DNA of 64,000 nt from Pedobacter namyangjuensis (GCF_003313325.1 NZ_QMHQ01000001.1:496001-560000); one strand, 5' to 3'; shown: positions 35,472-45,843, counted from the first letter of the stretch. Translations and numbers: made by a program. Notes: generated by a model from the sequence alone, not told the origin.

Positions 35472-35696
35472 GCAAAAACAAATGGCGTAAATGAACAAAA
35501 AACGGCCATTTGGAAGTTTAAACATTGATTTTCGAAAATTTGGCTACAATAAAAAACTGTATCAAATTTAATACAATAACGGGCGGTTTGTTTTAATGAA
35601 GGATAAATGGTTAATTTTCGGCAGTAATTTTGTGTTTTGGATTTTTTGGTTGATACCATTAAAGCTGAACCATGAAAATACCTTATATAAATACCG

Positions 35697-37400
35697 ATGA
35701 ACAAAAAAATATTTATTGCCTTACTTGCGCTAACTTTCTCTGCAACGGCAAGCAAAGCACAGCAACCTTCTTACTTAGAACTATTAAAAAATGAGCCTCG
35801 TTGGGTAGATTCAGTTTTTAGAAAATTAAGCAAACGCGAAAAAATAGCGCAGATGTTTTTTGTTAGGGCTAATACGAATATGGGTAAAGCTTATGCAGAC
35901 TCTGTTGGAAAAGTTATAAAAAAGGAAAAAATAGGTGGTTTGGTATTTTTTCAAGGTGGGCCTGGCCGACAAGCAATTTTAACTAATAAATATCAGAAAA
36001 AAGCACGTGTACCATTGCTTATTACTAGTGATGGAGAATGGGGTTTAGGCATGCGCTTAGACAGTACAATTTCTTATCCTTACCAAATGGCTTTGGGAGC
36101 TGTACAAAATAAAGAGTTGATTTATCAAATGGGTTTAGAGGTTGCCAAAGATTACCGCCGTATTGGCATGCATATGAATCTGGCGCCGGATGTAGATGTA
36201 AATAACAATGCTAAAAATCCGGTAATTAACTACCGTTCTTTTGGTGAAAACAAATATAATGTAGCCGAAAAAGGTGCCGCGTATATGAAAGGAATGCAAG
36301 ATGGTGGCATATTGGTAAGCATTAAACATTTTCCCGGTCATGGCGATACCGATGTAGATTCTCATTATGATTTGCCCCAGCTTAAATTTACCAGAGAGCG
36401 TTTAGATAGTTTGGAGATGTATCCATTTCAACAACTTATTAACCAGGGTGCGGCGGGTGTAATGATTGCCCACATGAATATTCCATCGTTAGATGCTACA
36501 CCGAATATGCCCTCAACCTTGTCTAAACCAATTGTTACCGGTATTTTGAAAGAACAAATGGGCTTTAAGGGTATCGTAATTTCTGATGCAATGGAGATGA
36601 AAGGTGTGGTAAAATATTTTAAAGATGGAGAAGCCGATGTGATGGGCATCATTGCTGGAAATGATATTCTTGAACTTTCTGAAGATAGCAAACGTGCCGT
36701 AAAAATGGTAAAGCAAGCTATAAAAGACGAACGTTTAACCATTGAGCGCATAGACGAAAGCGTAAAAAAGATTTTAACCGCAAAATATTGGGCGGGCTTA
36801 AACAAAAAGCAAGTTATAAAAGAAGATAACGTAGCTGCAGAGGTTAATAGAGAAGAGAGTTTCGCATTGTTGCAACAGCTTGCCGACGCAAGTATGACTT
36901 TGCTTAGGGGCAGAGACAGCCTGCAAAACTTAACAGCTAACAAAAGAACGTTAATTATAAATGTGGGTACTCCGAGTCAAACTGCTTTTCAAAAGGAAAT
37001 GGTTGGCTATTATAAAAATTCAGTTTCTTTTAATTTAGACAAAAATGCAAACGCTAATGCAATTTCGAAGGTATTAGCGGAAGTTAAGCCCGAAGATCAA
37101 GTTGTAATTGCCATTGTTGATACGCGTTTACGTCCTGGAAATAATATTCCGGTTAGTGCCGATTTAAAAATGATGTTGAATGATATGGCAAGCAAAAATG
37201 CATATTTTGCCTTGTTTGCTAACCCTTATAACTTAGCGGGATTGCCGGGATTGGAAAAAGCCAAAGTGCTTTTAGTAGGTTATCAAAAAGAAGATTACAT
37301 GCAAAAAGCCGCTGCTTCGGTTTTTAAACACCAATTAATTCCTACCGGAAAGTTGCCAATTACCGCCAATAGCTTTTTTAAATATGGTGATGGTTTGTAA
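35697..37400 (+). CDS. Glycoside hydrolase family 3 (beta-N-acetylhexosaminidase-like)
   Basis: A 567-residue exported GH3 enzyme; a signal peptide ends KAQ near residue 22. The NagZ-type signature KHFPGHGDTDVDSH lies at 210-223, with the His/Asp dyad used by bacterial hexosaminidases, and the nucleophile Asp297 is in VISDAMEM. A C-terminal alpha/beta domain follows. The serine-beta-lactamase domain often fused to this type in Bacteroidota is absent. It probably cleaves GlcNAc-containing glycans or peptidoglycan fragments in the periplasm. A TAATTTTG box lies at 35625-35632. The TPR lipoprotein gene follows after 27 bp. Confidence 0.9.
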   Translation: MNKKIFIALLALTFSATASKAQQPSYLELLKNEPRWVDSVFRKLSKREKIAQMFFVRANTNMGKAYADSVGKVIKKEKIGGLVFFQGGPGRQAILTNKYQKKARVPLLITSDGEWGLGMRLDSTISYPYQMALGAVQNKELIYQMGLEVAKDYRRIGMHMNLAPDVDVNNNAKNPVINYRSFGENKYNVAEKGAAYMKGMQDGGILVSIKHFPGHGDTDVDSHYDLPQLKFTRERLDSLEMYPFQQLINQGAAGVMIAHMNIPSLDATPNMPSTLSKPIVTGILKEQMGFKGIVISDAMEMKGVVKYFKDGEADVMGIIAGNDILELSEDSKRAVKMVKQAIKDERLTIERIDESVKKILTAKYWAGLNKKQVIKEDNVAAEVNREESFALLQQLADASMTLLRGRDSLQNLTANKRTLIINVGTPSQTAFQKEMVGYYKNSVSFNLDKNANANAISKVLAEVKPEDQVVIAIVDTRLRPGNNIPVSADLKMMLNDMASKNAYFALFANPYNLAGLPGLEKAKVLLVGYQKEDYMQKAAASVFKHQLIPTGKLPITANSFFKYGDGL

Positions 37401-37427
37401 AAAAAAATAAAAAAATAACGTTCGCTC

Positions 37428-38084
37428 ATGAAGACATTATTATCTATAGCTCTAATTTGTTTATCTCTTGTAGGATGCTCATCTGCTCAGGACTGTAAAG
37501 AAGGCAATAATTTGCTTCCTATGTACGGAGGTTTACCCAAATGCGATCAACAACTAAAAGCGGATAAAGATTTTTTCGCTTTTGTAGATACGAAATTCGA
37601 TAGTAGAAGTTCCGCATCTTTATCTTATGCTAAGTTAGGTTGGGATTATTTTTATAAAAACGACTTAGAAACATCAATGAAGCGTTTCAATCAAGCTTGG
37701 CTTTTAGATAGTTTAAACGCAAATGTTTATTGGGGATTTGGAAATCTGTTAGGTAGGCAACAACAATTCCAAGTCTCTATTCCTCATTTTGAGAAATCTT
37801 TAAAACTGAAACCTAACAACTCGAAAGTTTACGAATCAATAGCTTCCAGTTACGGTCAGTTATTCGCGTCCAGTCAAAAGAGAGAGTTTCTTGATAAGGC
37901 GGTTGATGCCTTGAAAAAAGCAGATGCTTTAGATAGGAGTAATGCGAGGATTTTATCACAGTTAACATCAGCTTATTCGTATTTTAAACAAAAAGACAGT
38001 GCGATAAAGTATTTAAAGCTAACGGACAAGATCGACCCAAAAGCCATAAATCCGCAGGTTAGAAAATTGTTGAAACAAAATTAG
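37428..38084 (+). CDS. TPR-repeat lipoprotein
   Basis: A 218-residue lipoprotein with lipobox LVGC, the lipidated Cys at residue 17. Residues about 65-215 hold TPR helices: KLGWDYFYKNDLETSMKRFNQAWLLD, ANVYWGFGNLLGRQQQFQVSIPHFEKSLKLKP, and SQLTSAYSYFKQKDSAIKYLKLTDKIDP. It is probably a periplasm-facing binding scaffold. It follows the GH3 gene closely and may be co-transcribed with it. Confidence 0.88.
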   Translation: MKTLLSIALICLSLVGCSSAQDCKEGNNLLPMYGGLPKCDQQLKADKDFFAFVDTKFDSRSSASLSYAKLGWDYFYKNDLETSMKRFNQAWLLDSLNANVYWGFGNLLGRQQQFQVSIPHFEKSLKLKPNNSKVYESIASSYGQLFASSQKREFLDKAVDALKKADALDRSNARILSQLTSAYSYFKQKDSAIKYLKLTDKIDPKAINPQVRKLLKQN

Positions 38085-38194
38085 AGAATGTTAAGGCTGA
38101 TTTTTTACGAAAAAAACTTTACAGCTGTTAACATTTTGACCATTAAAAAATAAAATTTAAAAAAAAACTATAAATCTTTTTTAGCCGTTCCGAA

Positions 38195-40255
38195 ATGAAA
38201 AAAATCATTCTGTTTTACATTTGTTTTGTGTTCAACGCAGTATCAATAGCTCAAGAAAAACCAATTAAACCAGCCGATTTGGTTAATGTTTTTCTTGGTA
38301 CATCTGGAGATCATGGTCAGTTGAGCCCTGCTGCGTCTTCTCCTTTCGGGATGATGAGCATCGGCCCACAAACCTATCCTCATTTGCATGCAGGTTACGA
38401 GCACTACGCGAAGAAATTTTTAGGCTTTACGCATAATCGTTTCGAAGGAGTAGGCTGTACCGGTAGTGGTGGATTAATCCTTGTGAAACCTTATCTAGAT
38501 GAGTCTTCATCAGAATTGATTAAAAAAAGCGAAGATGCGAAACCTGGCTATTATCACGTAGGCTTCAAAAACGGAATAGACGTTAAGCTTGCAGCGGCTA
38601 ATAAATCTGGGCTGCACAAATATACTTTCCCAAAGGGGAAGAAAGGGCTAACAATCGATTTTAGTCATGCATTTTCTGGTGCTTTTGTAGCAGAAGAACA
38701 TACATCATCAGCCAAAGGAATAGCGGGTTGGATTGAAGCAAAAACTACGTGTGGTGCTGGAAAGTATAAAGTTTATTATCAGATCTATTTGGATAAAAAG
38801 ATAAATGTTAGCGCTATCGACAAGCATAACATCAACATTGCTTTTGATGATAAGGAAACAGAAATAACACTAAGAATTGGGTTTTCTGCAAAAGACAATG
38901 AACAAGCTGTGCTAAACACTAATAATTTAGATTTTGAGAGCGTAAAAAATTTTGCAGAACAACAATGGAATGAAAAGCTGGGCGCTATAAAAGTTGATGG
39001 TGATTTAGCCAACAAGAAGTTGTTCTATTCTTTGTTTTACAGAACGATGCAATCGCCCTATTTAGTTAGCGAGTCTAATAAAGTTGATGTAAAAAGAAAT
39101 AGCTCTGACAATAATAATCAGCAAAACCTATACAACGGGTGGGCAATTTGGGATAACTATCGTACGCAACTGCCTTTGCTTTCTATCGTTCAGCCTAAAA
39201 TTTATCAAGATATTACAAATTCGTTAAGCAACCTTTATGTTAACGGAAAGAAAGATTACGCTACCCAAAACGAACCATCAAATACGGTTAGAACAGAGCA
39301 TGCCATAGTTGTTTTGTTAGATGCATACCGAAAAGGTTATAAGGTAGATTTCGAAAAAATAGCCGATTCTTTAGTTGCCGATAACGATAGATTGGATTTT
39401 TCTAAACCAGATAAAGCCCTAGAATCTAGTTATGATGTTTGGGCCTTGGCTCAGGTTTTTAAACATTTAAACAAGCCAGAATTATATAAAAAATACATAA
39501 CGAAGGCGGAGGAGTATAAAAACTATTGGAATAAGGATTTTAAGGATATCGATAAAAAAGACATTGATAGGATGCAGGCAAGGGGGCTTTACCAAGGTAC
39601 AATATTTCAATACAGATGGTTTGTCCCTTTCGACGTTAAGGGTTTGATATCACTTTGTGGAGGAGAGGAGAATTACTTAGCGCAATTAAACAGGTTCTAT
39701 TTGGGCGATTATTACAACCATGCCAACGAACCAGATTTGCAGGTTCCGTTAATGTTTAATATGACTAAAACACCTTGGAAATCTCAAAAATGGATGAATC
39801 AATTAGCTGCAGATACTGTTGTGCAATACTATTTTAACGATAACAGTAGAGGTATTGCACCTTTTGTGGATAAGATTTACAAGAACGAACCAAAAGCCTA
39901 TATCAGAACAATGGACGATGATGCAGGAGCGATGTCTGCCTGGTATGTATTTACAGCAAGTGGCTTTTCTCCCGCCCTGGTAGGTGCGCCTGTTTATTAC
40001 TTAAATGTTCCTTTATTTAAATCGATAGATTATAAAGTGGCAGATGCTAAAGTTTTTAAGGTCGTTACCGAAAATTTCGCCAAGGGAAATGTCTATATCA
40101 ACAGCGTAAAGCTAAACGGAAAAGTTATAGATAGAAATTGGATAACGCAACAAGAGATAAACAATGGCGGAACACTAGTTATAAGTGCTGCTAAAAAACC
40201 TAATGAGAAGTTTGGTGTTGCCAACCAATGGATTTCCAGTATAGACGATAAATAA
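38195..40255 (+). CDS. GH92 family glycosidase (alpha-1,2-mannosidase type)
   Basis: A 686-residue exported enzyme; a signal peptide ends SIAQ. The family N-terminus VNVFLGTSGDHGQLSPAAS begins the beta-sandwich domain. The alpha/alpha-barrel carries NEPDLQVPLMFN with the general-acid Glu, and DDDAGAMSAWYVFTASGFSP with the calcium-linked base, both GH92 hallmarks. Known members are calcium-dependent exo-alpha-mannosidases. It is on the shorter side for the family but looks complete. Monocistronic, with a terminator at 40254. Confidence 0.93.
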   Translation: MKKIILFYICFVFNAVSIAQEKPIKPADLVNVFLGTSGDHGQLSPAASSPFGMMSIGPQTYPHLHAGYEHYAKKFLGFTHNRFEGVGCTGSGGLILVKPYLDESSSELIKKSEDAKPGYYHVGFKNGIDVKLAAANKSGLHKYTFPKGKKGLTIDFSHAFSGAFVAEEHTSSAKGIAGWIEAKTTCGAGKYKVYYQIYLDKKINVSAIDKHNINIAFDDKETEITLRIGFSAKDNEQAVLNTNNLDFESVKNFAEQQWNEKLGAIKVDGDLANKKLFYSLFYRTMQSPYLVSESNKVDVKRNSSDNNNQQNLYNGWAIWDNYRTQLPLLSIVQPKIYQDITNSLSNLYVNGKKDYATQNEPSNTVRTEHAIVVLLDAYRKGYKVDFEKIADSLVADNDRLDFSKPDKALESSYDVWALAQVFKHLNKPELYKKYITKAEEYKNYWNKDFKDIDKKDIDRMQARGLYQGTIFQYRWFVPFDVKGLISLCGGEENYLAQLNRFYLGDYYNHANEPDLQVPLMFNMTKTPWKSQKWMNQLAADTVVQYYFNDNSRGIAPFVDKIYKNEPKAYIRTMDDDAGAMSAWYVFTASGFSPALVGAPVYYLNVPLFKSIDYKVADAKVFKVVTENFAKGNVYINSVKLNGKVIDRNWITQQEINNGGTLVISAAKKPNEKFGVANQWISSIDDK

Positions 40256-40288
40256 AAAAAGCCGGAATGTTGGTGCATTCCGGCTTTT
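40254..40288. terminator. Bidirectional terminator
   Basis: GCCGGAATG (40261-40269) and CATTCCGGC (40276-40284) form a perfect stem with A and T runs. It is shared by the GH92 gene and the convergent thioredoxin gene. Confidence 0.92.
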
Positions 40289-40301
40289 GCAATCATTTAA
40301 A

Positions 40302-40799
40302 CTAGTTTTTATTGTTCTCTGGCAACAAGGCGCCGTAGTTCCAATTCTTTAAAAAATCAGTTACTTTTTTTACGCTGTGGCCACCACCTTCTTCCAAATA
40401 GGCAGAATTTTGCGTGTGGATTAATTTTCCATCCCCATCTAATATTAAAAACACAGGGAAGCCAAAACGTCCTGGATAACCTAATTTTTTAAGTACTGCT
40501 TCATTTTTGTTTTCTGGACTCCAATTTACCAAAACCGTTTCGTAATTGCTGTTTAAGTAGTTTTTTAAATCTGGTGTGGCATTTACTAAATCGTGAAAGC
40601 GGATGCACCAAATGCACCAATTACCACCTACCTGTATAAAAACGTGTTTTTTCTCTTGTTTTGCTTTTTTAACGGCTGCGTCTATATCTGCCTGTGCATT
40701 AGCCTTTGGGTTGTAGATAGTTACCGCCGGTTTTTTTTCTTGTGCAAAACTTGCTGTAGATAGCAATATTGCAGAAAATAGGATGATTAATTTTTTCAT
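40302..40799 (-). CDS. Exported thioredoxin-fold protein
   Basis: A 165-residue periplasmic protein; a signal peptide ends SFAQ. The thioredoxin active site is WCIWC (Cys62, Cys65) after HVFIQVGGN. The cis-Pro strand is RFGFPVFLILDGDGKLI. It belongs with the thioredoxin_7-type proteins and probably handles disulfides of exported proteins. It is convergent with GH92 and divergent from the TatD gene. Confidence 0.9.
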   Translation of the reverse strand: MKKLIILFSAILLSTASFAQEKKPAVTIYNPKANAQADIDAAVKKAKQEKKHVFIQVGGNWCIWCIRFHDLVNATPDLKNYLNSNYETVLVNWSPENKNEAVLKKLGYPGRFGFPVFLILDGDGKLIHTQNSAYLEEGGGHSVKKVTDFLKNWNYGALLPENNKN

Positions 40800-40892
40800 G
40801 TTATTCTTTAGTTGCGCAAAAATAATAAAGTCTACTAATATTATAGGGTATTAATGTTGTTATTTACAGAATAAATACAATTATCTAAAAGC

Positions 40893-40900
40893 TATATTTG
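40893..40900 (+). promoter_or_regulatory. -7 element for the TatD gene
   Basis: TATATTTG matches TAnnTTTG and lies 7 nt before the ATG at 40908. No clear -33 box is present. Confidence 0.4.
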
Positions 40901-40907
40901 CTTTGCC

Positions 40908-41564
40908 ATGGATTTTTTGGACATACATACGCACAAAACAGCGGTTAGCAAAGGGATAAATAGCATTCAAAGTTTATCTTTAACAAGTGATATTTTTTTG
41001 GCAATGCCGAAGAAAAAACCAATTTCTATAGGCCTCCATCCGTGGCATGCAAATTTGGAGAATTTAGAACTACAATTAAAATATCTCCGGGTTTTAGCAA
41101 GGCAACCCAATGTAAAATTAATAGGAGAGTGCGGACTCGATGCTTTGAAAGGTGATTCTTTAGAAAATCAGTTGCTGATATTCGAACAGCAAATTGTTTT
41201 AGCCGAAGCATTAAAAAAACCGCTAATTATACATTGCGTAAAGCGGTTTGCAGAACTAATTGCCTTAAAAGAAAAATTAAAAGTTAAGATGCCGATGATT
41301 ATTCACGGTTTTAACAAAAACAAGGAGTTAGGTTTTCAATTGCTTGACAAGGGATTTTTGCTGTCATTTGGAGCCGCAGTTTTGAAAGAAGATTCTGGAG
41401 CTGCGGAGCTCGTAAAGCAAACAGATAATTTTTTCTTAGAAACGGATGATAGCGACACATCAATCGAAGAAATTTATCGCACTGTGGCAAATTTAAAAAA
41501 GTGTAGTGTTGAAATACTTAAAGAACGTATTTTTGCCGACTGGAAAAAATTAGGTTTACTTTAG
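40908..41564 (+). CDS. TatD-family metal-dependent hydrolase
   Basis: A 218-residue TIM-barrel hydrolase, short for TatD (about 255). The metal-binding HTH of FLDIHTH is at residues 7-9. GLHPWHA, GECGLDAL with the bridging Glu, and LIIHCVKR give further ligands, and FFLETDDSD the catalytic Asp. TatD proteins act as DNases or deacylases. tcdA follows after 10 bp on the same transcript. Confidence 0.9.
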   Translation: MDFLDIHTHKTAVSKGINSIQSLSLTSDIFLAMPKKKPISIGLHPWHANLENLELQLKYLRVLARQPNVKLIGECGLDALKGDSLENQLLIFEQQIVLAEALKKPLIIHCVKRFAELIALKEKLKVKMPMIIHGFNKNKELGFQLLDKGFLLSFGAAVLKEDSGAAELVKQTDNFFLETDDSDTSIEEIYRTVANLKKCSVEILKERIFADWKKLGLL

Positions 41565-41574
41565 ATTAAGCAGT

Positions 41575-42390
41575 ATGTCAGACGTTTCGTGGCTTTCGCG
41601 TTCGGCCTTATTAGTAGGTGATGAAGGAATAGAAAAACTACAAAGCAAACATGTTTTGGTAATTGGTTTAGGTGGCGTGGGTTCTTTCGCTGCAGAGTTT
41701 ATTTGTCGCTCTGGTGTGGGCGAAATGACTATTGTTGATGGAGATGTTGTAGACCCAAGTAACAGAAACCGACAATTGCCTGCATTGGCCACGAACCATG
41801 GGGTTAGCAAAGCTGAGATTATGAGAGAGCGTTTGTTGGCTATTAATCCGGAGCTGAAACTGCACGTTGTTGAGGATTTTTTAACACCACAAAAATGCCG
41901 GGAAATTTTAGCTGGCAAGTTTGATTACGTAATGGATTGCATAGATAGCATAACGCCTAAAGTTATTTTATTATCTACTGCGTTAGAATTCAATTTGCCT
42001 ATTGTAAGCTCAATGGGAGCCGGCGGAAAGTTAGATCCTACTAAACTTCGTACCACCTATCTGCCCGACACCTACCAGTGTGTTTTTGCGCAATATGTAC
42101 GCAAGCGCCTAAAAAAGCTAGCTAACGCAAGTGGTATTATTGCTGTTTTCTCTACTGAGGAAATGAAAAAAGATTCACTGATTATGACCGATGGGAGCAA
42201 CTTTAAAAGATCTGCATACGGAACAATTTCCTATTTGCCTGCCGCTTTTGGCGGAGTTTGCGCATCGGTGGTTATTAGAAGTTTGTTGGGTTATAAAATT
42301 GAGATAGAGAAGCGTCCGGAAAGGATTAATAGCAAATCTATTGCAAAAGCCAAAGAAAAAGAGGCGAAAAATCAAAGAGGTTTAAAGTAA
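41575..42390 (+). CDS. tcdA: tRNA threonylcarbamoyladenosine dehydratase
   Basis: TcdA uses ATP to cyclise t6A at position 37 of ANN-decoding tRNAs to ct6A. The 271-residue product has the E1-like nucleotide loop VIGLGGVGSFAAEFICRSGVG (about 30-50), DGDVVDPSNRNRQ with the ATP-binding Arg, and DCIDSITPK. The C-terminal part includes RLKKLANASGIIAVFS. It follows a TatD-family gene in the same operon. Confidence 0.95.
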   Translation: MSDVSWLSRSALLVGDEGIEKLQSKHVLVIGLGGVGSFAAEFICRSGVGEMTIVDGDVVDPSNRNRQLPALATNHGVSKAEIMRERLLAINPELKLHVVEDFLTPQKCREILAGKFDYVMDCIDSITPKVILLSTALEFNLPIVSSMGAGGKLDPTKLRTTYLPDTYQCVFAQYVRKRLKKLANASGIIAVFSTEEMKKDSLIMTDGSNFKRSAYGTISYLPAAFGGVCASVVIRSLLGYKIEIEKRPERINSKSIAKAKEKEAKNQRGLK

Positions 42391-42486
42391 AAAATGGTTT
42401 TATAATTACATGGTGAATTATAAAATATAAGGTAAAGTGTTTGCAATTAGTTTGAGTGATTGAGTTTGTTTGGCTAACTTCACACA

Positions 42487-45400
42487 ATGCAAAAACCACT
42501 CAAAATACTTCAAGCTTCTGCAGGTTCTGGTAAAACATTCAGTTTAACGGCGCATTACCTTACTTTACTATTTAGTGGCGATAATAAATACCGAGAAATT
42601 TTAGCGGTAACCTTTACCAATAAGGCCACAGAGGAGATGAAAACCAGAATTCTACAGGTTTTGCTCGGTTTTGCCAAAGGCGATTTTTCAAGAAAAATTG
42701 AAGATTACCGTGTTCTGGTTTTAGCCTCACATCCGCACTTAAATTCTGAAAGTTTAAAGTTGAAAGCGGATTTGATTTATCGTAAAATTTTGCACGATTA
42801 TAGTCGTTTTTCGGTAAGTACTATTGATGGTTTTGTGCAAAAGGTAATTCGTGGATTTGCATTCGAACTCGGTTTAGACAGTGGTTACAGTTTAGAAATG
42901 AATACCGAAAAGGTAAAAAAAGAACTAACAACTAAACTTGAAAAATTACTAGACGAAAAGGACAATCTTTTGCAATGGGTGGTAGAATTAGCACTAGATA
43001 GAATTAGCAATAATAAATCGTGGAATTATAATGCCGAATTGCTAAAATTAGTCGGCGAGGTTTTTAAAGATCAGTTTAAGGATTTTGAGCTAGCTGTAAG
43101 TAGTTTTGGCACGGAAAATACCGACGAAGTTTTTAAAAAATACATCGATTTCTCTAAAAATTACATCAAGAAATTTGAAAAAGATTTAATTGATTTGGCC
43201 GAAAATGCTTTTGGTATTATAGAAGTTAGTGGGTTCAGTGCTGAGGACTTTAAAGGCAAAAGTAGATCGCCTTTGCTAAAGTTTAGAGGCATTATGAACG
43301 GAACTTTTAGCGATGTAGAAAAAGTGTTAAAATTGGTTGACGATGAAGAAAATTGGTTCCCGAAGGGAAAACCAAATGAACTTTATGAAGATATTAATCC
43401 GATTTTGCATCAGCTTTCTACAGTTTACGAGGGTGGCATTGCCGATTACACTTTAGCAAAAGCATTCATCAAAAACGGTTATTTTTTGAGGTTGATGCAG
43501 GAAATAGCAGTGCTTTTGGCAGAGTATCGCGAAGAAAATGAAACCTTGTTAATTAGCGACGCACAAAAACTGCTTAACGGAATTGCCGAAGATGCCGGAG
43601 AAAACCCAAGTTTTATTTGGGAGAAAATGGGCAATAAATACCGAAACTTTTTGTTCGATGAATTTCAGGATACATCCGCTAACCAATGGAACAGTTTTAA
43701 GGCTTTAGTTAGCAACGCCATTGCCACACACGACGGTAAATTACACGATCATTTAATTGTTGGCGATGCAAAACAATCAATCTACAGGTGGCGAGATGGA
43801 GATTATAAACTCCTGCATCAAAAGGCAAAAGCTGATTTAGAAACGCACAATGTTTTTGATGATGAGCTACAAGCAAATTACCGTAGTACGGAAGAAATCA
43901 TCAAATTTAACAATGAACTCTATAAGAAACTGGCGGTACTGCTTCAGAATAAAATCAACGGAGAAATCCCTTTAGATGATGAACTGTTAAACGGCTTTTG
44001 GAATGATGAAAAAAACCAATATGCAGACATCATTACTAAAATTTATGAAGGTGTAGCGCAAAATACACATCCAAAAACTACAAAAGGTGGTGTCATCAAA
44101 ATAAAGAAAATAGAGTTTGAGAAGCCTAAAGCAAATGCTGATGGCATTGTAGAAAACATTGCTACAGATACCGAACCCGAAAATAAAAAGGAAGCTTCGC
44201 TAGCCGAAATGTTGAAAGAGGTAAATCTATTACTTAATGAAAAAGGTTATCAGCAACGGGAAATTGGTGTTTTGGTACGCTCCAATGCCGAAGCTACCGA
44301 CGTTGTAAATGCTTTAATGGAAGCTGGTTTAGATGTGATATCAGGCGAAGCCTTAAAAATTGCGAGCAGTACGGCGATAAAGTTGGTGGTAAATGTGTTA
44401 AAACTATTGATAGTTAGCCCGGCTAACTCGGCGTTGTACAAAGCAAATTGCATCGCTTTATATGCACAACTGCACGAAAAAGCGATTAACGGAGATAACT
44501 ATTTCGCATTAAAGGATACACCAATTGAAAATCTGAAACACGTTTTACCAGCAGATTTTTGCTCAAATTATAAAATTTGGTTAGGCTTGCCGGTTTCAGA
44601 ATTGATCGAGAAAATAATCACCGCTTTTGGATTAGATGTTTACAAAAAAAATAATATCAATCCATTTTTGCCTTATCTTTTAGCTTTTAGAGATTTAACA
44701 AACAAAGCATCTAAACAAGGTGAAAAAGGCATTTCTTCTTTCTTGAATTGGTGGGAAGAAGAAGGCCACAACAAGAATTTACCATCGCCAGAAACGGCTA
44801 ACGCGATACAGGTAATGACTATACATAAATCGAAAGGTTTGGCTTTTAGAGCGGTATTTATTCCGTTTTGCGATTGGCCATTGGGCGGAAGACCGAACAG
44901 TACATTTTGGGTGCCAATGGGCGATACGCCATATGCGGATCTACAAAGTATTCCATTGCAATTTACAAGTCAGCTGAAAGGTTCTAGTGTAACCAAATAT
45001 TACCTGGAAGAGCTACTTATGAATTACATGGATGCGCTGAACAGTTTATACGTTGCAACAACAAGGGCAAAAGATTATATATACATTTCGTTTCCTGGCA
45101 AGAAAAAACCTTCGTTAAGCCATGTTGGCGATGCCGTTTTTAATGCTTACGCCGAAAATTTTGAAAACTCAGATGAAATCCAAATTGGTAGTTTTTCTGC
45201 CAAAGGCGATGGAATTGAAAGTTTCGATGCGCTAAATTTATCGGCTTACCCAACCACTACACGTTTAGAAGAAGTTTACGAAGAAACCGAAAATAGACCG
45301 CAAAAATATATCGATAACATTACTAAATCTGGTAAAAAAGGAAGCAATTTGCACGCTATTTTAGCAGAGGTAAACAAGGTTGATGAAGTGGCTGGCGCAA

Positions 45401-45750
45401 TTGATAAATTGGTTTTAGAGGGTTTGATATCGGAGGAAGAAAGAGCAGATTATACACAACAAGTGGCAGATGTTTTATCACATCCAGAACTTAGCGCTCT
45501 ATTAAGCCAAAATGCTGATCAGATAAATGAAAAATCTATCATTGGTATAGATGGCAAAACCTACCGACCGGATAAATTGGTTCTCAACGGAAAACAAGTA
45601 AGTATTATCGACTATAAATTTACCGCCGAAGAAAGCCAAAACCATGTTGCGCAAATTAACAACTACAAAAATTTGATAGAGGCAATGGGCTACGAAAATG
45701 TGAAGCCTTATTTGTTTTACGCTACGTTAGGAAAGCTGAAAGCTGTTTAA
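42487..45750 (+). CDS. UvrD/RecB-type helicase-nuclease (AddA-like)
   Basis: A 1087-residue double-strand-break end-processing protein. Walker A is ASAGSGKT (10-17). ILAVTFTNKATEEMKTRI, then FLFDEFQDTSANQW (Walker B) and VGDAKQSIYRWRDGD are superfamily-1 motifs; later AIQVMTIHKSKGLAFRAVFIP and ATTRAKDYIYIS. The C-terminus has a RecB-family nuclease: RPDKLVLNGKQVSIIDYKF followed by HVAQINNYK. With the next gene it forms an AddAB-type complex that resects DNA ends for RecA. The downstream partner starts 93 bp later, across a repeat. Confidence 0.9.
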   Translation: MQKPLKILQASAGSGKTFSLTAHYLTLLFSGDNKYREILAVTFTNKATEEMKTRILQVLLGFAKGDFSRKIEDYRVLVLASHPHLNSESLKLKADLIYRKILHDYSRFSVSTIDGFVQKVIRGFAFELGLDSGYSLEMNTEKVKKELTTKLEKLLDEKDNLLQWVVELALDRISNNKSWNYNAELLKLVGEVFKDQFKDFELAVSSFGTENTDEVFKKYIDFSKNYIKKFEKDLIDLAENAFGIIEVSGFSAEDFKGKSRSPLLKFRGIMNGTFSDVEKVLKLVDDEENWFPKGKPNELYEDINPILHQLSTVYEGGIADYTLAKAFIKNGYFLRLMQEIAVLLAEYREENETLLISDAQKLLNGIAEDAGENPSFIWEKMGNKYRNFLFDEFQDTSANQWNSFKALVSNAIATHDGKLHDHLIVGDAKQSIYRWRDGDYKLLHQKAKADLETHNVFDDELQANYRSTEEIIKFNNELYKKLAVLLQNKINGEIPLDDELLNGFWNDEKNQYADIITKIYEGVAQNTHPKTTKGGVIKIKKIEFEKPKANADGIVENIATDTEPENKKEASLAEMLKEVNLLLNEKGYQQREIGVLVRSNAEATDVVNALMEAGLDVISGEALKIASSTAIKLVVNVLKLLIVSPANSALYKANCIALYAQLHEKAINGDNYFALKDTPIENLKHVLPADFCSNYKIWLGLPVSELIEKIITAFGLDVYKKNNINPFLPYLLAFRDLTNKASKQGEKGISSFLNWWEEEGHNKNLPSPETANAIQVMTIHKSKGLAFRAVFIPFCDWPLGGRPNSTFWVPMGDTPYADLQSIPLQFTSQLKGSSVTKYYLEELLMNYMDALNSLYVATTRAKDYIYISFPGKKKPSLSHVGDAVFNAYAENFENSDEIQIGSFSAKGDGIESFDALNLSAYPTTTRLEEVYEETENRPQKYIDNITKSGKKGSNLHAILAEVNKVDEVAGAIDKLVLEGLISEEERADYTQQVADVLSHPELSALLSQNADQINEKSIIGIDGKTYRPDKLVLNGKQVSIIDYKFTAEESQNHVAQINNYKNLIEAMGYENVKPYLFYATLGKLKAV

Positions 45751-45762
45751 ATTAAACTCGTC

Positions 45763-45843
45763 ATGCTGAACTTGGTTCAGCATCTGTTTCGCAGGCCCTG
45801 ATTGCTGAAAGGCCGGAACAGGGTGACGCTACTAGAACATACA
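45763..45843. repeat. Palindromic repeat between the helicase and nuclease genes
   Basis: ATGCTGAAC-TTG-GTTCAGCAT (45763-45783) is a perfect 9-bp stem with a 3-nt loop, preceded by CGTC. A second element follows (GGCCCTGATTGCTGAAAGGCC). It belongs to the short palindromic repeat class seen also at 56297, 56426 and 61300. Its reading frame adds spurious residues to the next gene. Confidence 0.75.

Noticed and set aside
35390..35755. N-terminal extension of the outer-membrane barrel protein
   Set aside because: A signal peptide starts at 35389, and the extension contains the candidate operator and overlaps the GH3 start.
45802..45843. Earlier start of the AddB-like gene
   Set aside because: The extra 14 codons are inside a palindromic repeat and not conserved-looking; ATG at 45844 is preferred.
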